From contig JAWKWL010000005.1 of the NCBI GenBank assembly GCA_041397525.1, positions 1-64,000 of the forward strand: DNA of 64,000 nucleotides. The letters are read 5' to 3'. Numbering within the stretch: the stretch's first letter is position 1; the number at the start of each line of letters is the position of its first letter. Below the pieces are notes generated by a model. The model made no database searches, was not told the DNA's origin, and saw only the letters and a program-made list of their open reading frames with translations. Position numbers and translations under genes: made by a program. This document shows positions 27,302 to 36,290 of the stretch, one piece after another. This DNA is from BOKV01 sp041397525. GTDB lineage: Bacteria > Pseudomonadota > Alphaproteobacteria > Rhizobiales > Rhizobiaceae.

Positions 27302-27901
27302 ATGTCTTTTGAACTGCCGGAACTTCCCTATGCCTACGAGGCGCTCCAGCCCTTCATGTCACGCGAAACACTTGAATTTCACCACGACAAGCATCACCAG
27401 GCCTATGTCACCAACGGCAACAACCTGTTGAAGGATTCCGGCTTTGAGGGACAGTCTCTGGAAGATGTCGTCAAGGGCAGCTTCGGCAAGAATCCGGGCC
27501 TGTTCAACAATGCTGGTCAGCACTTCAACCATATCCATTTCTGGAAATGGATGAAAAAGGGCGGCGGCGGCAACAAGCTCCCTGGCAAGCTGCAGGCGGC
27601 AATTGATTCAGACCTTGGCGGTTATGACAAGTTCCGCGCTGATTTCATGGCAGCCGGCGCAACCCAGTTCGGTTCCGGCTGGTGCTGGCTCGCGGTGAAG
27701 GGCGGCAAGCTCGTCGTAACCAAGACCCCCAATGGCGAAAATCCGCTTGTTCACGGTGCAACGCCAATCCTGGGCTGCGACGTGTGGGAGCATTCCTATT
27801 ACATCGACTACCGCAACGCACGGCCCAAATACCTTGAAGCCTTCGTCGACAGCCTCGTCAACTGGGAATATGTCGAGGAACTGTTTGAAGCAGCGATGTA
27901 A
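27302..27901 (+). CDS. sodB: Superoxide dismutase [Fe/Mn]
   Basis: Disproportionates superoxide in the cytoplasm. The 199-aa protein has the metal ligands His27 in 'EFHHDKHHQAYV', His in 'NNAGQHFNHIHFW', and Asp and His in 'GCDVWEHSYYIDYRN'. Iron versus manganese cannot be called with confidence. ATG 27302 lies behind AGGAGAG; an in-frame upstream extension is ignored. A clear intrinsic terminator follows the stop. Confidence 0.95.
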   Translation: MSFELPELPYAYEALQPFMSRETLEFHHDKHHQAYVTNGNNLLKDSGFEGQSLEDVVKGSFGKNPGLFNNAGQHFNHIHFWKWMKKGGGGNKLPGKLQAAIDSDLGGYDKFRADFMAAGATQFGSGWCWLAVKGGKLVVTKTPNGENPLVHGATPILGCDVWEHSYYIDYRNARPKYLEAFVDSLVNWEYVEELFEAAM

Positions 27902-27910
27902 GAACACTGG

Positions 27911-27937
27911 AAAGGCCGGTCGTGACCGGCCTTTCCG
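27911..27937 (+). terminator. Intrinsic terminator after sodB
   Basis: A perfect 10-bp stem, AAAGGCCGGT / ACCGGCCTTT, with the 4-base loop CGTG starts 10 bases after the sodB stop. The T-run is short (TTTCC), and because the arms end in AAA/TTT the hairpin could work in both directions. Confidence 0.75.
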
Positions 27938-27978
27938 TTAGTTGGCTTAGGTCGCTGCGAGGGGTCACGGATTGTTGA

Positions 27979-27998
27979 GCGTCAAGGCTGGTTGACGC
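27979..27998. repeat. Inverted repeat GCGTCAA-N6-TTGACGC
   Basis: Perfect 7-bp arms separated by GGCTGG, about 127 bases upstream of the cytochrome c' start and downstream of the sodB terminator. No U-tract follows, so an operator for the cytochrome operon is more likely than a terminator. The regulator is unknown. Confidence 0.3.
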
Positions 27999-28124
27999 AT
28001 TGTTTACCGAAAATTCGCGTTTGAGGTCTGGAGCGCTATCGAAATAACACAAAGCCGGTGCAATACTGGGTTGTGACAGTTTCAAACCAGTGCCTGGCCC
28101 AGCCAAGGCGAAACGGAGGATAGA

Positions 28125-28565
28125 ATGCGGAAATTCATCTACGCAATTGCAGCTGCCGGTCTGCTGATTTCAGGTGTTGCCCATGCCGATGCCATTTCTG
28201 ACCGCAAGGCGGTCATGAAGGAAAAGGTTGGCGCCTCCATGGGTGTGCTTGCCAAGATGGCAAAGGGCGAAATGGACTATGATGCGGCTGCAGCCGTTGC
28301 GGCTTTCCAGACCATGAACGATGCATCCAAGACCTTTGGCGATCTGTTCCCGGCTGGTTCCGAGTCCGGCGGGGAAACAACCGCAAGCCCGAAAATCTGG
28401 GAAGACATGGATGGTTTCAAGGCAAAGCTTGCCAAGTTTGGTGACGACACTGCAGCCGCCGTCGCTGCCGCACCAGCCGACAAGGAAGCCTTCATGGCCG
28501 TGTTCGGAAACGTTGCAGGCAATTGCAAGGCCTGCCACGAAGCCTATCGCGTCCAGAAGAACTGA
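28125..28565 (+). CDS. Class II cytochrome c (cytochrome c'/c556 type)
   Basis: A 146-aa periplasmic haem protein. A cleavable signal peptide ends at 'GVAHA', a four-helix bundle follows, and a single C-terminal haem site 'CKACHEAYRVQ' is where class II cytochromes carry it. It begins with ATG behind CGGAGGA. It is followed 23 bases later by a diheme cytochrome, so the two probably form an electron-transfer pair. Confidence 0.92.
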   Translation: MRKFIYAIAAAGLLISGVAHADAISDRKAVMKEKVGASMGVLAKMAKGEMDYDAAAAVAAFQTMNDASKTFGDLFPAGSESGGETTASPKIWEDMDGFKAKLAKFGDDTAAAVAAAPADKEAFMAVFGNVAGNCKACHEAYRVQKN

Positions 28566-28588
28566 GCGGTTCTGAAAAGGATTTGCAC

Positions 28589-29500
28589 ATGAAACGTCTT
28601 GCGGCCGCATTGGTAGTGATTGCCATTGCGGCCGCAGGCTTGTTCTGGCTGCTGACAATGCCAGCCCATCTGGATGCAGCGATCACCGCAAATGCTGATG
28701 CGGGCGATGCCATCAGGGGTGAACGCATCTTCAACGCTGGAGGTTGTGCCTCCTGCCATGCGGCCAAGGGTGCCAAGGGCGACGAGCGCCTTGAACTGGG
28801 CGGTGGATTGCCGCTTGCAACACCCTTTGGCACTTTCCATGCCCCCAATATCTCGCCGGACGAAAAAACCGGAATTGGTTCCTGGTCTGGCGCTGCATTC
28901 ATGAATGCGATGCTCAAGGGTGTCAGCCCGCAAGGTTCCCATTACTATCCGGCTTTCCCATACACTTCCTATGCCCGCATGAAGCCGGAAGACGTAGCGG
29001 ACTTGTGGGCATATCTGAAAACCCTTCCCGCGGTCGAGCGGGCCAATATTGCCCATGAACTTCCCTTGCCGTTTCGGCTGCGCCGGGGATTGGGATTGTG
29101 GAAAGCCCTGTTCCTCTCCGATCAGCCGGTGGTGGCCATTGACGAGAGTAATGCCCAGCTTGTGCTGGGGCGCTATCTTGTCGAAGGGCCGGGCCATTGC
29201 GGCGAATGTCATACGCCTCGCAACCTGATCGGCGGACCGGTGAAATCCGGATGGCTCGGCGGCGGTCCGGCACCCGAAGGCGATGGGCGTATTCCGAACA
29301 TCACCAGCGGCAAGGGCGGCATTGCCTCCTGGTCAGACAAGGATGTTGCCTATTACCTTGAATCAGGGTTCACTCCGGACTTCGATGCCGTCGGCGGCAG
29401 CATGGTCGAGGTACAGGAAAACATGGCGCGTCTCACCGCGCAGGATCGCGAGGCTATCGGAGCCTATGTGAAAGCACTGCCTTTCGCTGATGCCAAATAA
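28589..29500 (+). CDS. Membrane-anchored diheme cytochrome c
   Basis: A 303-aa protein with an uncleaved-looking N-terminal helix ('LAAALVVIAIAAAGLFWLLT') and two class I cytochrome domains with haem sites 'CASCH' and 'CGECH'. The arrangement resembles cytochrome subunits that carry electrons from periplasmic dehydrogenases to oxidases. No dehydrogenase lies next to it, so the donor is unknown. The ATG at 28589 follows AAAAGG; the open frame extends into the previous gene. Confidence 0.9.
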   Translation: MKRLAAALVVIAIAAAGLFWLLTMPAHLDAAITANADAGDAIRGERIFNAGGCASCHAAKGAKGDERLELGGGLPLATPFGTFHAPNISPDEKTGIGSWSGAAFMNAMLKGVSPQGSHYYPAFPYTSYARMKPEDVADLWAYLKTLPAVERANIAHELPLPFRLRRGLGLWKALFLSDQPVVAIDESNAQLVLGRYLVEGPGHCGECHTPRNLIGGPVKSGWLGGGPAPEGDGRIPNITSGKGGIASWSDKDVAYYLESGFTPDFDAVGGSMVEVQENMARLTAQDREAIGAYVKALPFADAK

Positions 29501-29524
29501 CAGCGCGTTACCACCAGGGGCCGC

Positions 29525-30232
29525 ATGAAGATCATCAAGGGTCACTGGCAAATGTTCCTGATTACCCTCGCAGTTTATACGCTGTGGAACACACCTGTCA
29601 TTTACCCGTTCAAGATGCTGGTCATTTTCCTGCATGAGTTGTCACATGGCCTTGCCGGTGTCCTGAGCGGCGGCTCAATTCTCTCGATAACGCTGGACCC
29701 GCGCGAAGGCGGCCTTGCACGTGTGCTCGGCGGCAATGCATTCTTGATTTTCTCAGCTGGCTATCTCGGCTCGTTGATGTTTGGGGTGTTGATATTGCTT
29801 GTCGCGCTTTGGACGAAGGCCGACAGGTTCATTCTTGGCCTGTTCGGCGCAATCATCCTGCTGGTGACAGCCCTTTACATCCGGGATCCGTTTCCACTTG
29901 GCTATTGCATACTTGCCGGTATGTTCATGTTGTTGTCTGCATGGTTTCTAGGCAACCGCGTCAACGACCTGATCCTGCGGGTAATCGGCCTGTCGAGCAT
30001 CATCTATGCTCCATATGACATTTTCAGCGACACGATTGCCCGCTCGCAACTTCGTTCCGATGCACGAATGCTCTCAGAACATGTTGGAGGAACAACCATG
30101 TTCTGGGGCGGATTGTGGCTCGCAATCAGCCTGGTTGTGATCGTGCTTTGCCTGCGATTTGCGTTTGGCGAAGACAGCAATCTGCACCGGTTTTCGTTGG
30201 GGAAAAGCAGCGACGACAGCCCGGCGCCCTGA
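29525..30232 (+). CDS. M50B-like membrane zinc protease-family protein
   Basis: A 235-aa membrane protein with about six helices. 'LVIFLHELSHGLAGVLSGG' holds the HExxH zinc motif inside a membrane segment, as in the M50B-like family (PF13398). Whether it is proteolytically active is unknown, since members of this subfamily are often uncharacterised. It starts 24 bases after the diheme cytochrome gene and may belong to that operon. Confidence 0.85.
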   Translation: MKIIKGHWQMFLITLAVYTLWNTPVIYPFKMLVIFLHELSHGLAGVLSGGSILSITLDPREGGLARVLGGNAFLIFSAGYLGSLMFGVLILLVALWTKADRFILGLFGAIILLVTALYIRDPFPLGYCILAGMFMLLSAWFLGNRVNDLILRVIGLSSIIYAPYDIFSDTIARSQLRSDARMLSEHVGGTTMFWGGLWLAISLVVIVLCLRFAFGEDSNLHRFSLGKSSDDSPAP

Positions 30233-30261
30233 GATGGCGGCTGCCGGGCCATCATTTCGGC

Positions 30262-32358
30262 TCAGGCGATTTCGAGCCCAGCCGCCTTGATTGCAAAGGC
30301 ATAGCTGAAGGCAATTTCCTCAAGCCGTGCGAACCGCCCTGGCGAACCGGCATGGCCGGCACCCATATTGGTCTTGAGCATGACAGGAGCCTGGCCTTGC
30401 TGGTGCTCGCGCAGTTTCGCGACCCATTTTGCCGGTTCCCAATAGGTCACCCTGGGATCAGTCAGACCGCCAATGGCCATGATCGGCGGATAGTTGCGAT
30501 CCCGGACCTGGTCATAGGGCGACCAGGACGCGATATTTTCATACTCTTCCTTCGAGGCGATCGGATTGCCCCATTCCGGCCACTCGGGCGGTGTCAGCGG
30601 AAGTGTGTCGTCAAGCATGGTGTTGAGCACATCAACGAATGGCACTTCGGTAAGAATTCCCGCAAACAGTTCCGGTGCCAGATTGGCAATCGCGCCCATC
30701 AACATGCCTCCGGCACTGCCGCCCTGTGCAACAATGCGCCCTTCGGCACAATAGCCTTCGCTGGCAAGGAAACGCGCCGCCGCAATGAAGTCGGTAAAGG
30801 TGTTGGTCTTGGTATTTCGCTTGCCGCCCTCATACCAGGCAAAGCCCTTGTCCTTGCCGCCGCGCACATGTGCGATAGCATAGACAAAGCCGCGGTCAAC
30901 CAGGCTCAGACAATTGGTGTTGAAGGCGGAAGGGATCGATATGCCATAGCTGCCATAGCCGTATAGCAGGCATGGTGCGCTGCCATTGATCGGCGTGTCG
31001 CGGTGATGCACCAGCGACACCGGCACAAGTTCACCATCTTCTGCGGAAGCCATGATGCGCCGTGTGACATAGTCATGCGGATCATGGCCTGACGGCACTT
31101 CCTGCTCCTTGATGATCGCCCGCTCGCGCGTTTCCATGTTGTATTCATAGGTCCGCGATGGCGTGGTCATGGACGAATAGGTGAAGCGGATGACATCGGT
31201 GTCATATTCGAAGTCACCCGCAAGCCCGAGCGAATAGGCTTCCTCGTCGAATTCGATGGCATGCTCCGCACCATCGCTGATGCGATGGATGACGATGCGC
31301 GGCAATCCGTTCTCGCGCTCGATCCGGGTCAGGTGCCGCTTGTAGACGCCATGGCCGAGTATCAGCCGTCCCGGCTTGTGCGCCACCAGGTCAGCCCAGT
31401 GTTCGGGTTGCGGCGTGGCAACCGGCGCTGTCACGATCTTGAAGTCCTTGGCGCCGTCCCGGTTGGTCAGGATATAGAGAATGCCGCCACCCTCATCGAT
31501 GTCATATTCGACGCCGGTTTCCCGCGCTGATACCTCAATCAGATCGGCGTCAGGATCATTGGCAGGCAGCAGCCAGGCCTGTGAACTCTCATGGTCGTGC
31601 GAGTCAATCACGATCCAGTCGCCCGATTGCGTTTTCCCTGCCCCAAGGAAAAAACCCGGATCGCTCTCCTCATGGATGAGCTTGTCCGCGTCTGTTTCGC
31701 CAATCCGGTGCAGATAGAGTTTTGACGGGCGGTGATTGTCGTCGACTCGGGTGTAGACAAACGCCTTGCTGTCCTTGGAAAAAACACCGCCGCCATTGGT
31801 GTCGGTGATGGTGTCGGCCATGTCGGTCCCGGTCGACAGATCACGGAAACTGATGGTGTAAAGTTCCGACCCCTTGTCGTCATGGGCCCAGGACAACAGC
31901 TTGTGGTCGGGCGAATGGCCAGCGCCCCCAATGCGGAAAAATGCCTTGCCTTCGGCCTCCTTGTCGCCGTCGAGCATGACTGATTCCTCGCCGCCCCCGC
32001 TTGGCAGACGCACATATTTGGCGTGTTCGCCGCCAGTGGTGAAACGCACGCCATAGGCCCAGGCGCCGTCACGCATCGGAACCGAGCTGTCATCTTCCTT
32101 GATGCGCGCCTTCATCTCCGCAAACAGGGTTTTTTGCAGCCCTTCGGTGTCCGCCATCAAAGCCTTCTGATACTTATTCTCCGCCTCCAGATGGCTGCGG
32201 ATGCCAGCGTCGAGTTTGGATGGATCGCGCATCACCTCTTGCCAGTTGTCTGCCCTGATCCAGGCATAGGGATCGCTCAGCACGATCCCGTGATGGGTGG
32301 ACACCTGCGGCTGCTTGCGGGCGTGCGGTGGCGTTGTTTTGCCGGGTTCAAAAGGCAT
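30262..32358 (-). CDS. ptrB: Oligopeptidase B (S9A prolyl oligopeptidase family)
   Basis: A 698-aa cytoplasmic serine peptidase that cuts short peptides after basic residues. A seven-bladed beta-propeller precedes the catalytic alpha/beta hydrolase domain. The Ser is in 'QGGSAGGMLMGAIANLAPELF', the Asp near 'IGGLTDPRVTYWEPAKW', and the His in 'NMGAGHAGSPGRF'. Acidic residues in 'LTEVPFVDVLNTM' are those that select basic P1 residues in oligopeptidase B. It is followed by msrB upstream on the same strand. Confidence 0.93.
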   Translation of the reverse strand: MPFEPGKTTPPHARKQPQVSTHHGIVLSDPYAWIRADNWQEVMRDPSKLDAGIRSHLEAENKYQKALMADTEGLQKTLFAEMKARIKEDDSSVPMRDGAWAYGVRFTTGGEHAKYVRLPSGGGEESVMLDGDKEAEGKAFFRIGGAGHSPDHKLLSWAHDDKGSELYTISFRDLSTGTDMADTITDTNGGGVFSKDSKAFVYTRVDDNHRPSKLYLHRIGETDADKLIHEESDPGFFLGAGKTQSGDWIVIDSHDHESSQAWLLPANDPDADLIEVSARETGVEYDIDEGGGILYILTNRDGAKDFKIVTAPVATPQPEHWADLVAHKPGRLILGHGVYKRHLTRIERENGLPRIVIHRISDGAEHAIEFDEEAYSLGLAGDFEYDTDVIRFTYSSMTTPSRTYEYNMETRERAIIKEQEVPSGHDPHDYVTRRIMASAEDGELVPVSLVHHRDTPINGSAPCLLYGYGSYGISIPSAFNTNCLSLVDRGFVYAIAHVRGGKDKGFAWYEGGKRNTKTNTFTDFIAAARFLASEGYCAEGRIVAQGGSAGGMLMGAIANLAPELFAGILTEVPFVDVLNTMLDDTLPLTPPEWPEWGNPIASKEEYENIASWSPYDQVRDRNYPPIMAIGGLTDPRVTYWEPAKWVAKLREHQQGQAPVMLKTNMGAGHAGSPGRFARLEEIAFSYAFAIKAAGLEIA

Positions 32359-32379
32359 TGGTTCTCCACAAAGCTCGGT

Positions 32380-32781
32380 TCAGGAATTTTCGTCGGGTTC
32401 AAAGGTCAGTGCATGGCCGTTCATGCAATAACGCAGGCCCGTTGGTTGCGGACCATCGGGGAATACATGACCCAGATGCGCATCACAATCTGCGCACCGC
32501 ACTTCCGTGCGGGTCATGAAGAACGAGCGGTCCGAATGTTCCGATACGGCATTGGCATCAGCAGGTTTGAAAAAGCTTGGCCAGCCGGTTCCTGACTCGA
32601 ACTTTGACGCCGTCTCGAACAGCGGCTTGCCACAGCACACGCATTTGAACATGCCCGGACGCTTTTCGTGCTGATGGGGCCCGGTCCCCGCGCGCTCGGT
32701 GCCGTGTTTGCGGGTGATGTGATACTGCTCGGGAGTCAGTTGCGCCTTCCATTCAGCATCGGTTTTGGTGATTTTGACCAT
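32380..32781 (-). CDS. msrB: Peptide-methionine (R)-S-oxide reductase
   Basis: Repairs methionine-R-sulfoxide in proteins. The 133-aa protein has the two zinc CxxC pairs ('CVCCGKPLF', 'CADCDAHLGHVF') and the catalytic Cys in 'GLRYCMNGHALTF'. Two in-frame ATGs occur (32793 and 32781); the AAGGA site sits directly against the first with no spacing, so the second is preferred, though its 12-base spacing is long. It is probably co-transcribed with ptrB. Confidence 0.92.
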   Translation of the reverse strand: MVKITKTDAEWKAQLTPEQYHITRKHGTERAGTGPHQHEKRPGMFKCVCCGKPLFETASKFESGTGWPSFFKPADANAVSEHSDRSFFMTRTEVRCADCDAHLGHVFPDGPQPTGLRYCMNGHALTFEPDENS

Positions 32782-33043
32782 TTGTCGCGCCATTCCTTGT
32801 TGCAAATGCCGGGATCAACCCTAACTCAGGGTCGATGGCTTTCCTCAGATAGGTCTGCACAAACCTCGATCAACCGCAAGGGCGGTACAGGGAGGCGCAT
32901 ATGTACGGTCCTGCCCTCTGGATAACTGGCCGGACATGTAGCTTTTGCGCCTTGCCTGTCTTGCGGGTGGGTGCGCTAGCCGTTAATTCCATGGAATGCC
33001 ACGATCTCCAGTGAGGTCGGTAGGCGAGGGAGCTTGTTTCTGT

Positions 33044-35449
33044 ATGGCAATGTTGGCCGACCAACCGACCCTGCTTGTTCTGGCACTGCCGTTTCTGGCT
33101 GCATTCCTTTCGCCACTTGCCGTTCGACTTTTCGCATACAGGGCAGTGTGGTTGCTGGCACTTTTCCCGTTTGCAATCTTCCTCCATCTCGCAGGTCATG
33201 CCGGAGCTGTTGCCAATGGCGAAGTCTTTACCGGAGGCATTTCCTGGATACCGACACTTGGCGTCAGCCTGTCCTGGCGTATGGATGGGCTGAGCCTTGT
33301 TTTCGGCATGCTGATTTCCGGCATTGGTACGCTGATCATCCTGTATTCCGGCGGCTATCTCAAAGGGCATGCTGCACTTGGCCGTTTCCTCGCCTTCATG
33401 TTCCTGTTCATGGGCTCGATGCTCGGTCTGGTGATGGCCGACAATTTCTACGCGCTTCTCGTCCTGTGGGAAATGACATCGGTCACCTCCTTCCTGCTGA
33501 TCGGCTTTGACCATAACCGCCAGGCATCCAGGCGCGCGGCGATCCAGGCGCTGGTCGTCACAGGCGGTGGCGGACTGATGCTGATAGCAGCAATGATCGT
33601 GATCCAGGGAATAACCGGCGTTTCGGAATTGTCGCTGTTGCTGGCGACCGGTGACACGCTGCGCGAAAGCCCGTATTATGTGGTTGCCTTCATCCTTGTC
33701 CTGGGCGGTGCATTCACCAAATCGGCGCAGTTTCCACTGCATTTCTGGCTCCCCAATGCGATGGAAGCGCCAACCCCGGTTTCAGCCTATCTGCATTCCG
33801 CTACCATGGTGAAGGCAGGTGTCTACCTGCTGATGCGCATGAATCCGGTGATGGGTGAAACCGTTCTTTGGGAAACCGTATTGCCGTTGTTCGGTATTGC
33901 CACGCTGCTTGCAGGAAGCCTGCTGGCCATCCGCCAGACCGATCTCAAACTCAAGCTTGCCTATACCACCGTGGCTTCCCTCGGCCTTCTCGTCATGCTG
34001 ACCGGCTTTGGCGGCGAAAAGGCAATCGAGGCCGCAGTCTATTATCTGGTTGCGCACTCGCTGTTCAAGGGAACGCTGTTCATGGTCGCAGGCACCATAG
34101 ATCACGAAGCGGGAACCCGCGACATCCGCAAACTGTCAGGCCTTCGCGCCGCCATGCCGCTGACCTTCGCAGCAGCACTTCTTGCCGCCCTTTCCATGGG
34201 TGGCCTGCCGCCATTGTTCGGGTTTCTCGCCAAGGAAGAAATCTACTATGCGCTCGCCAAGCCCGGTGCCTGGGCAATCGCACTGACGATTCTTGCCATT
34301 GTCGGAAATGCGCTGATGCTGGTGATCGGTTTTGCGGTCGCGTTGAAGCCGTTTCTCGGAAAATCACGCGATGAATTGCACCATGCCCATGAAGGACCGG
34401 TATTGCTGATCGCCGGACCGCTGGTCCTGTCGGTGCTTGGACTGGTTCTGGCTCTTGCCAGCGGCTTCGCCAACCGCATCCTCGTATCACCCATGGCAAG
34501 TTCGGTGGCTGGGGAAGCGGTCACCGCCGTGGCTGGAGTCATTCCGCATATTGGCCTCCCATTGGCGCTTTCGGGACTGACGGTGCTGGTCGGCATCGCC
34601 ATCTACATGCGCCTCGACAATGCCCGCCTGACGATGGCAAAGCTCCTGTGGCGCATCGGCTGGGGTCCGGACAAGGGCTTTGACCAGGCCATTGCGGGGC
34701 TTGTGCGGTTTTCGGTTGCTGTAACCCGCTTCATTCACAACGGGCGGCTGGAAACCTATGTCACCGTGGTTTTTGTCGCACTGGCCGCAACGCTGCTTGG
34801 CGCTCTCGCCGGGTTTGGTGAAATGCCCCGCATGCCCGCATTGCCCGGGCTTACCTTTTATGAATGGGGAATACTGGCCATTGCGCTTGCCGGCCTGATG
34901 GCGGTGATCTGGGCTGACAACCGCCTGACGGCTATCGTCTCGCTCGGCATTCAGGGCTTTGCTGTCGCGCTGATCTTCATGCTGTTTGGAGCGCCCGACC
35001 TTTCCTTTACCCAGTTCATGGTGGAAACGCTGTCAGTCGTCATCCTCGCCCTTGTCATGACCAGGCTGACCTTGCACAAATCCGACCATCGGCCAATGTC
35101 ACAAAGGCTGGTGGATGCTGCCATTGCCCTGACCTGCGCTGCTGGTTTCGGCCTGCTGCTGCTTTCCGTGACGCAATTGCCATTCAATTCGGAGCTGTCG
35201 GATTTCTTCGCTGAAAACAGCCGCGTGATTGCGCATGGCCGCAACATCGTCAACGTGATCATCGTTGATTTCCGCGGTCTTGACACGCTTGGCGAGATTG
35301 CAGTCGTCATGGTGACCGGACTTGCGATCCTTGCATTGATCCGCATTCGCCACCAGCCACACACGGATGAGGTCGAGGACCTTGAATTGACTGGTGAATT
35401 GCCTGGCGAGCTGAAAGGCGGCAGGAACAGCGCGGAGGCGGTGCAATGA
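33044..35449 (+). CDS. mrpA: Mrp-type Na+/H+ (K+/H+) antiporter subunit A
   Basis: The largest subunit (801 aa) of the seven-part cation/proton antiporter, related to NuoL of complex I. About 20 membrane helices are present. 'NFYALLVLWEMTSVTSFLLIG' and 'FTKSAQFPLHFWLPNAMEAPTPVSAYLHSATMVKAG' are the proton-channel hallmarks, with the conserved Glu and Lys. The C-terminal part holds the DUF4040 and MrpB-like segments normal for group 1 MrpA. A separate mrpB follows with a 4-bp overlap, so this is not an A-B fusion operon. Confidence 0.95.
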   Translation: MAMLADQPTLLVLALPFLAAFLSPLAVRLFAYRAVWLLALFPFAIFLHLAGHAGAVANGEVFTGGISWIPTLGVSLSWRMDGLSLVFGMLISGIGTLIILYSGGYLKGHAALGRFLAFMFLFMGSMLGLVMADNFYALLVLWEMTSVTSFLLIGFDHNRQASRRAAIQALVVTGGGGLMLIAAMIVIQGITGVSELSLLLATGDTLRESPYYVVAFILVLGGAFTKSAQFPLHFWLPNAMEAPTPVSAYLHSATMVKAGVYLLMRMNPVMGETVLWETVLPLFGIATLLAGSLLAIRQTDLKLKLAYTTVASLGLLVMLTGFGGEKAIEAAVYYLVAHSLFKGTLFMVAGTIDHEAGTRDIRKLSGLRAAMPLTFAAALLAALSMGGLPPLFGFLAKEEIYYALAKPGAWAIALTILAIVGNALMLVIGFAVALKPFLGKSRDELHHAHEGPVLLIAGPLVLSVLGLVLALASGFANRILVSPMASSVAGEAVTAVAGVIPHIGLPLALSGLTVLVGIAIYMRLDNARLTMAKLLWRIGWGPDKGFDQAIAGLVRFSVAVTRFIHNGRLETYVTVVFVALAATLLGALAGFGEMPRMPALPGLTFYEWGILAIALAGLMAVIWADNRLTAIVSLGIQGFAVALIFMLFGAPDLSFTQFMVETLSVVILALVMTRLTLHKSDHRPMSQRLVDAAIALTCAAGFGLLLLSVTQLPFNSELSDFFAENSRVIAHGRNIVNVIIVDFRGLDTLGEIAVVMVTGLAILALIRIRHQPHTDEVEDLELTGELPGELKGGRNSAEAVQ

Positions 35450-35865
35450 ACACGGTAATCTTCCGAACGGTTGCGCCATATCTTACCAGCCTGATGGTGC
35501 TCTTTTCGATCTTTGTCCTGTTACGCGGACACAACGAACCCGGTGGCGGTTTCATCGGCGGTCTGATCGCAGCTTCCGCTTTCGCCATCTACGGCATTGC
35601 CTGCGGCGTGCAGCCTGTTCGTCGCGCCATGTATTTCCACCCCATGGCGCTTGCTGGTTTCGGCTTGTTCATCGCGGCATTGTCCGGATTTCCCTCGGTC
35701 TTCGAGCGGGTGCCGTACCTGACCGGGCTTTGGGTATTCCCGATGATCGGCAATGTCGAGCTCGCGCTTTCCACCCCGATGTTGTTCGACATTGGTGTCT
35801 ATTTCGTCGTTGTAGGTGCGATCACCTCCATCGCGCTTGCGCTTGAGGAAAGGGAAACCAGCTGA
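35446..35865 (+). CDS. mrpB: Mrp antiporter subunit B
   Basis: A 139-aa membrane protein of four helices with the MnhB signature 'LLRGHNEPGGGFIGGLIAASAFAIYGIACG'. It overlaps mrpA upstream by 4 bases and shares a base with the start of mrpC (TGATG), which indicates strict co-translation of the complex. Confidence 0.95.
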   Translation: MNTVIFRTVAPYLTSLMVLFSIFVLLRGHNEPGGGFIGGLIAASAFAIYGIACGVQPVRRAMYFHPMALAGFGLFIAALSGFPSVFERVPYLTGLWVFPMIGNVELALSTPMLFDIGVYFVVVGAITSIALALEERETS

Positions 35866-36242
35866 TGGAACCCGCACTTATATTTTTGGTTACGGCATTC
35901 TTTGCCGTATCGATTTACCTGCTGCTTTCGCGCCATGTCATTCGAATGTTGCTTGGCGTGGCGTTGTTGGGCAATGCCGTGAACTTGTTGATATTCACGG
36001 CTGGTCGTCTGACCAAGGAAGTGCCTCCAATCATTGGCATTGACGACAAGGTGCCACAGATGGCTACCGCCAATCCGCTGCCGCAGGCGCTGATCCTGAC
36101 GGCCATCGTGATTTCATTTTCGTTCTTTGCCTTCCTGTTGGTGCTCAGCTATCGCGCCTACCAGGATCTCGGCACCGATGACACGCAGGAAATGCGTTTC
36201 GCCGAGCCACAGGCAGAACCGCTGCCGCCGACGGGTTACTGA
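35865..36242 (+). CDS. mrpC: Mrp antiporter subunit C (NuoK-like)
   Basis: A 125-aa membrane protein homologous to NuoK. It shows three helices with 'HVIRMLLGVALLGNAVNLLIFTAGRL' and 'DPLPQALILTAIVISFSFFAFLL'-type sequence (here 'ANPLPQALILTAIVIS'). It lies between mrpB and mrpD. Confidence 0.95.
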   Translation: MEPALIFLVTAFFAVSIYLLLSRHVIRMLLGVALLGNAVNLLIFTAGRLTKEVPPIIGIDDKVPQMATANPLPQALILTAIVISFSFFAFLLVLSYRAYQDLGTDDTQEMRFAEPQAEPLPPTGY

Positions 36243-36290
36243 TCTCATGCCGGTTTCCCAACGCCATGGAAAATCCCGAGGAAACGCCTG

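Noticed and set aside
30218..30250. Hairpin GCCCGGC...GCCGGGC between the M50-like and ptrB genes
   Set aside because: The 17-base loop and the lack of a T-run on either side make a terminator call weak.
33044..35449. Possible MrpA-MrpB fusion as in group 2 rhizobial Pha systems
   Set aside because: A separate complete mrpB follows with a 4-bp overlap; the C-terminal MrpB-like part is normal for group 1 MrpA.
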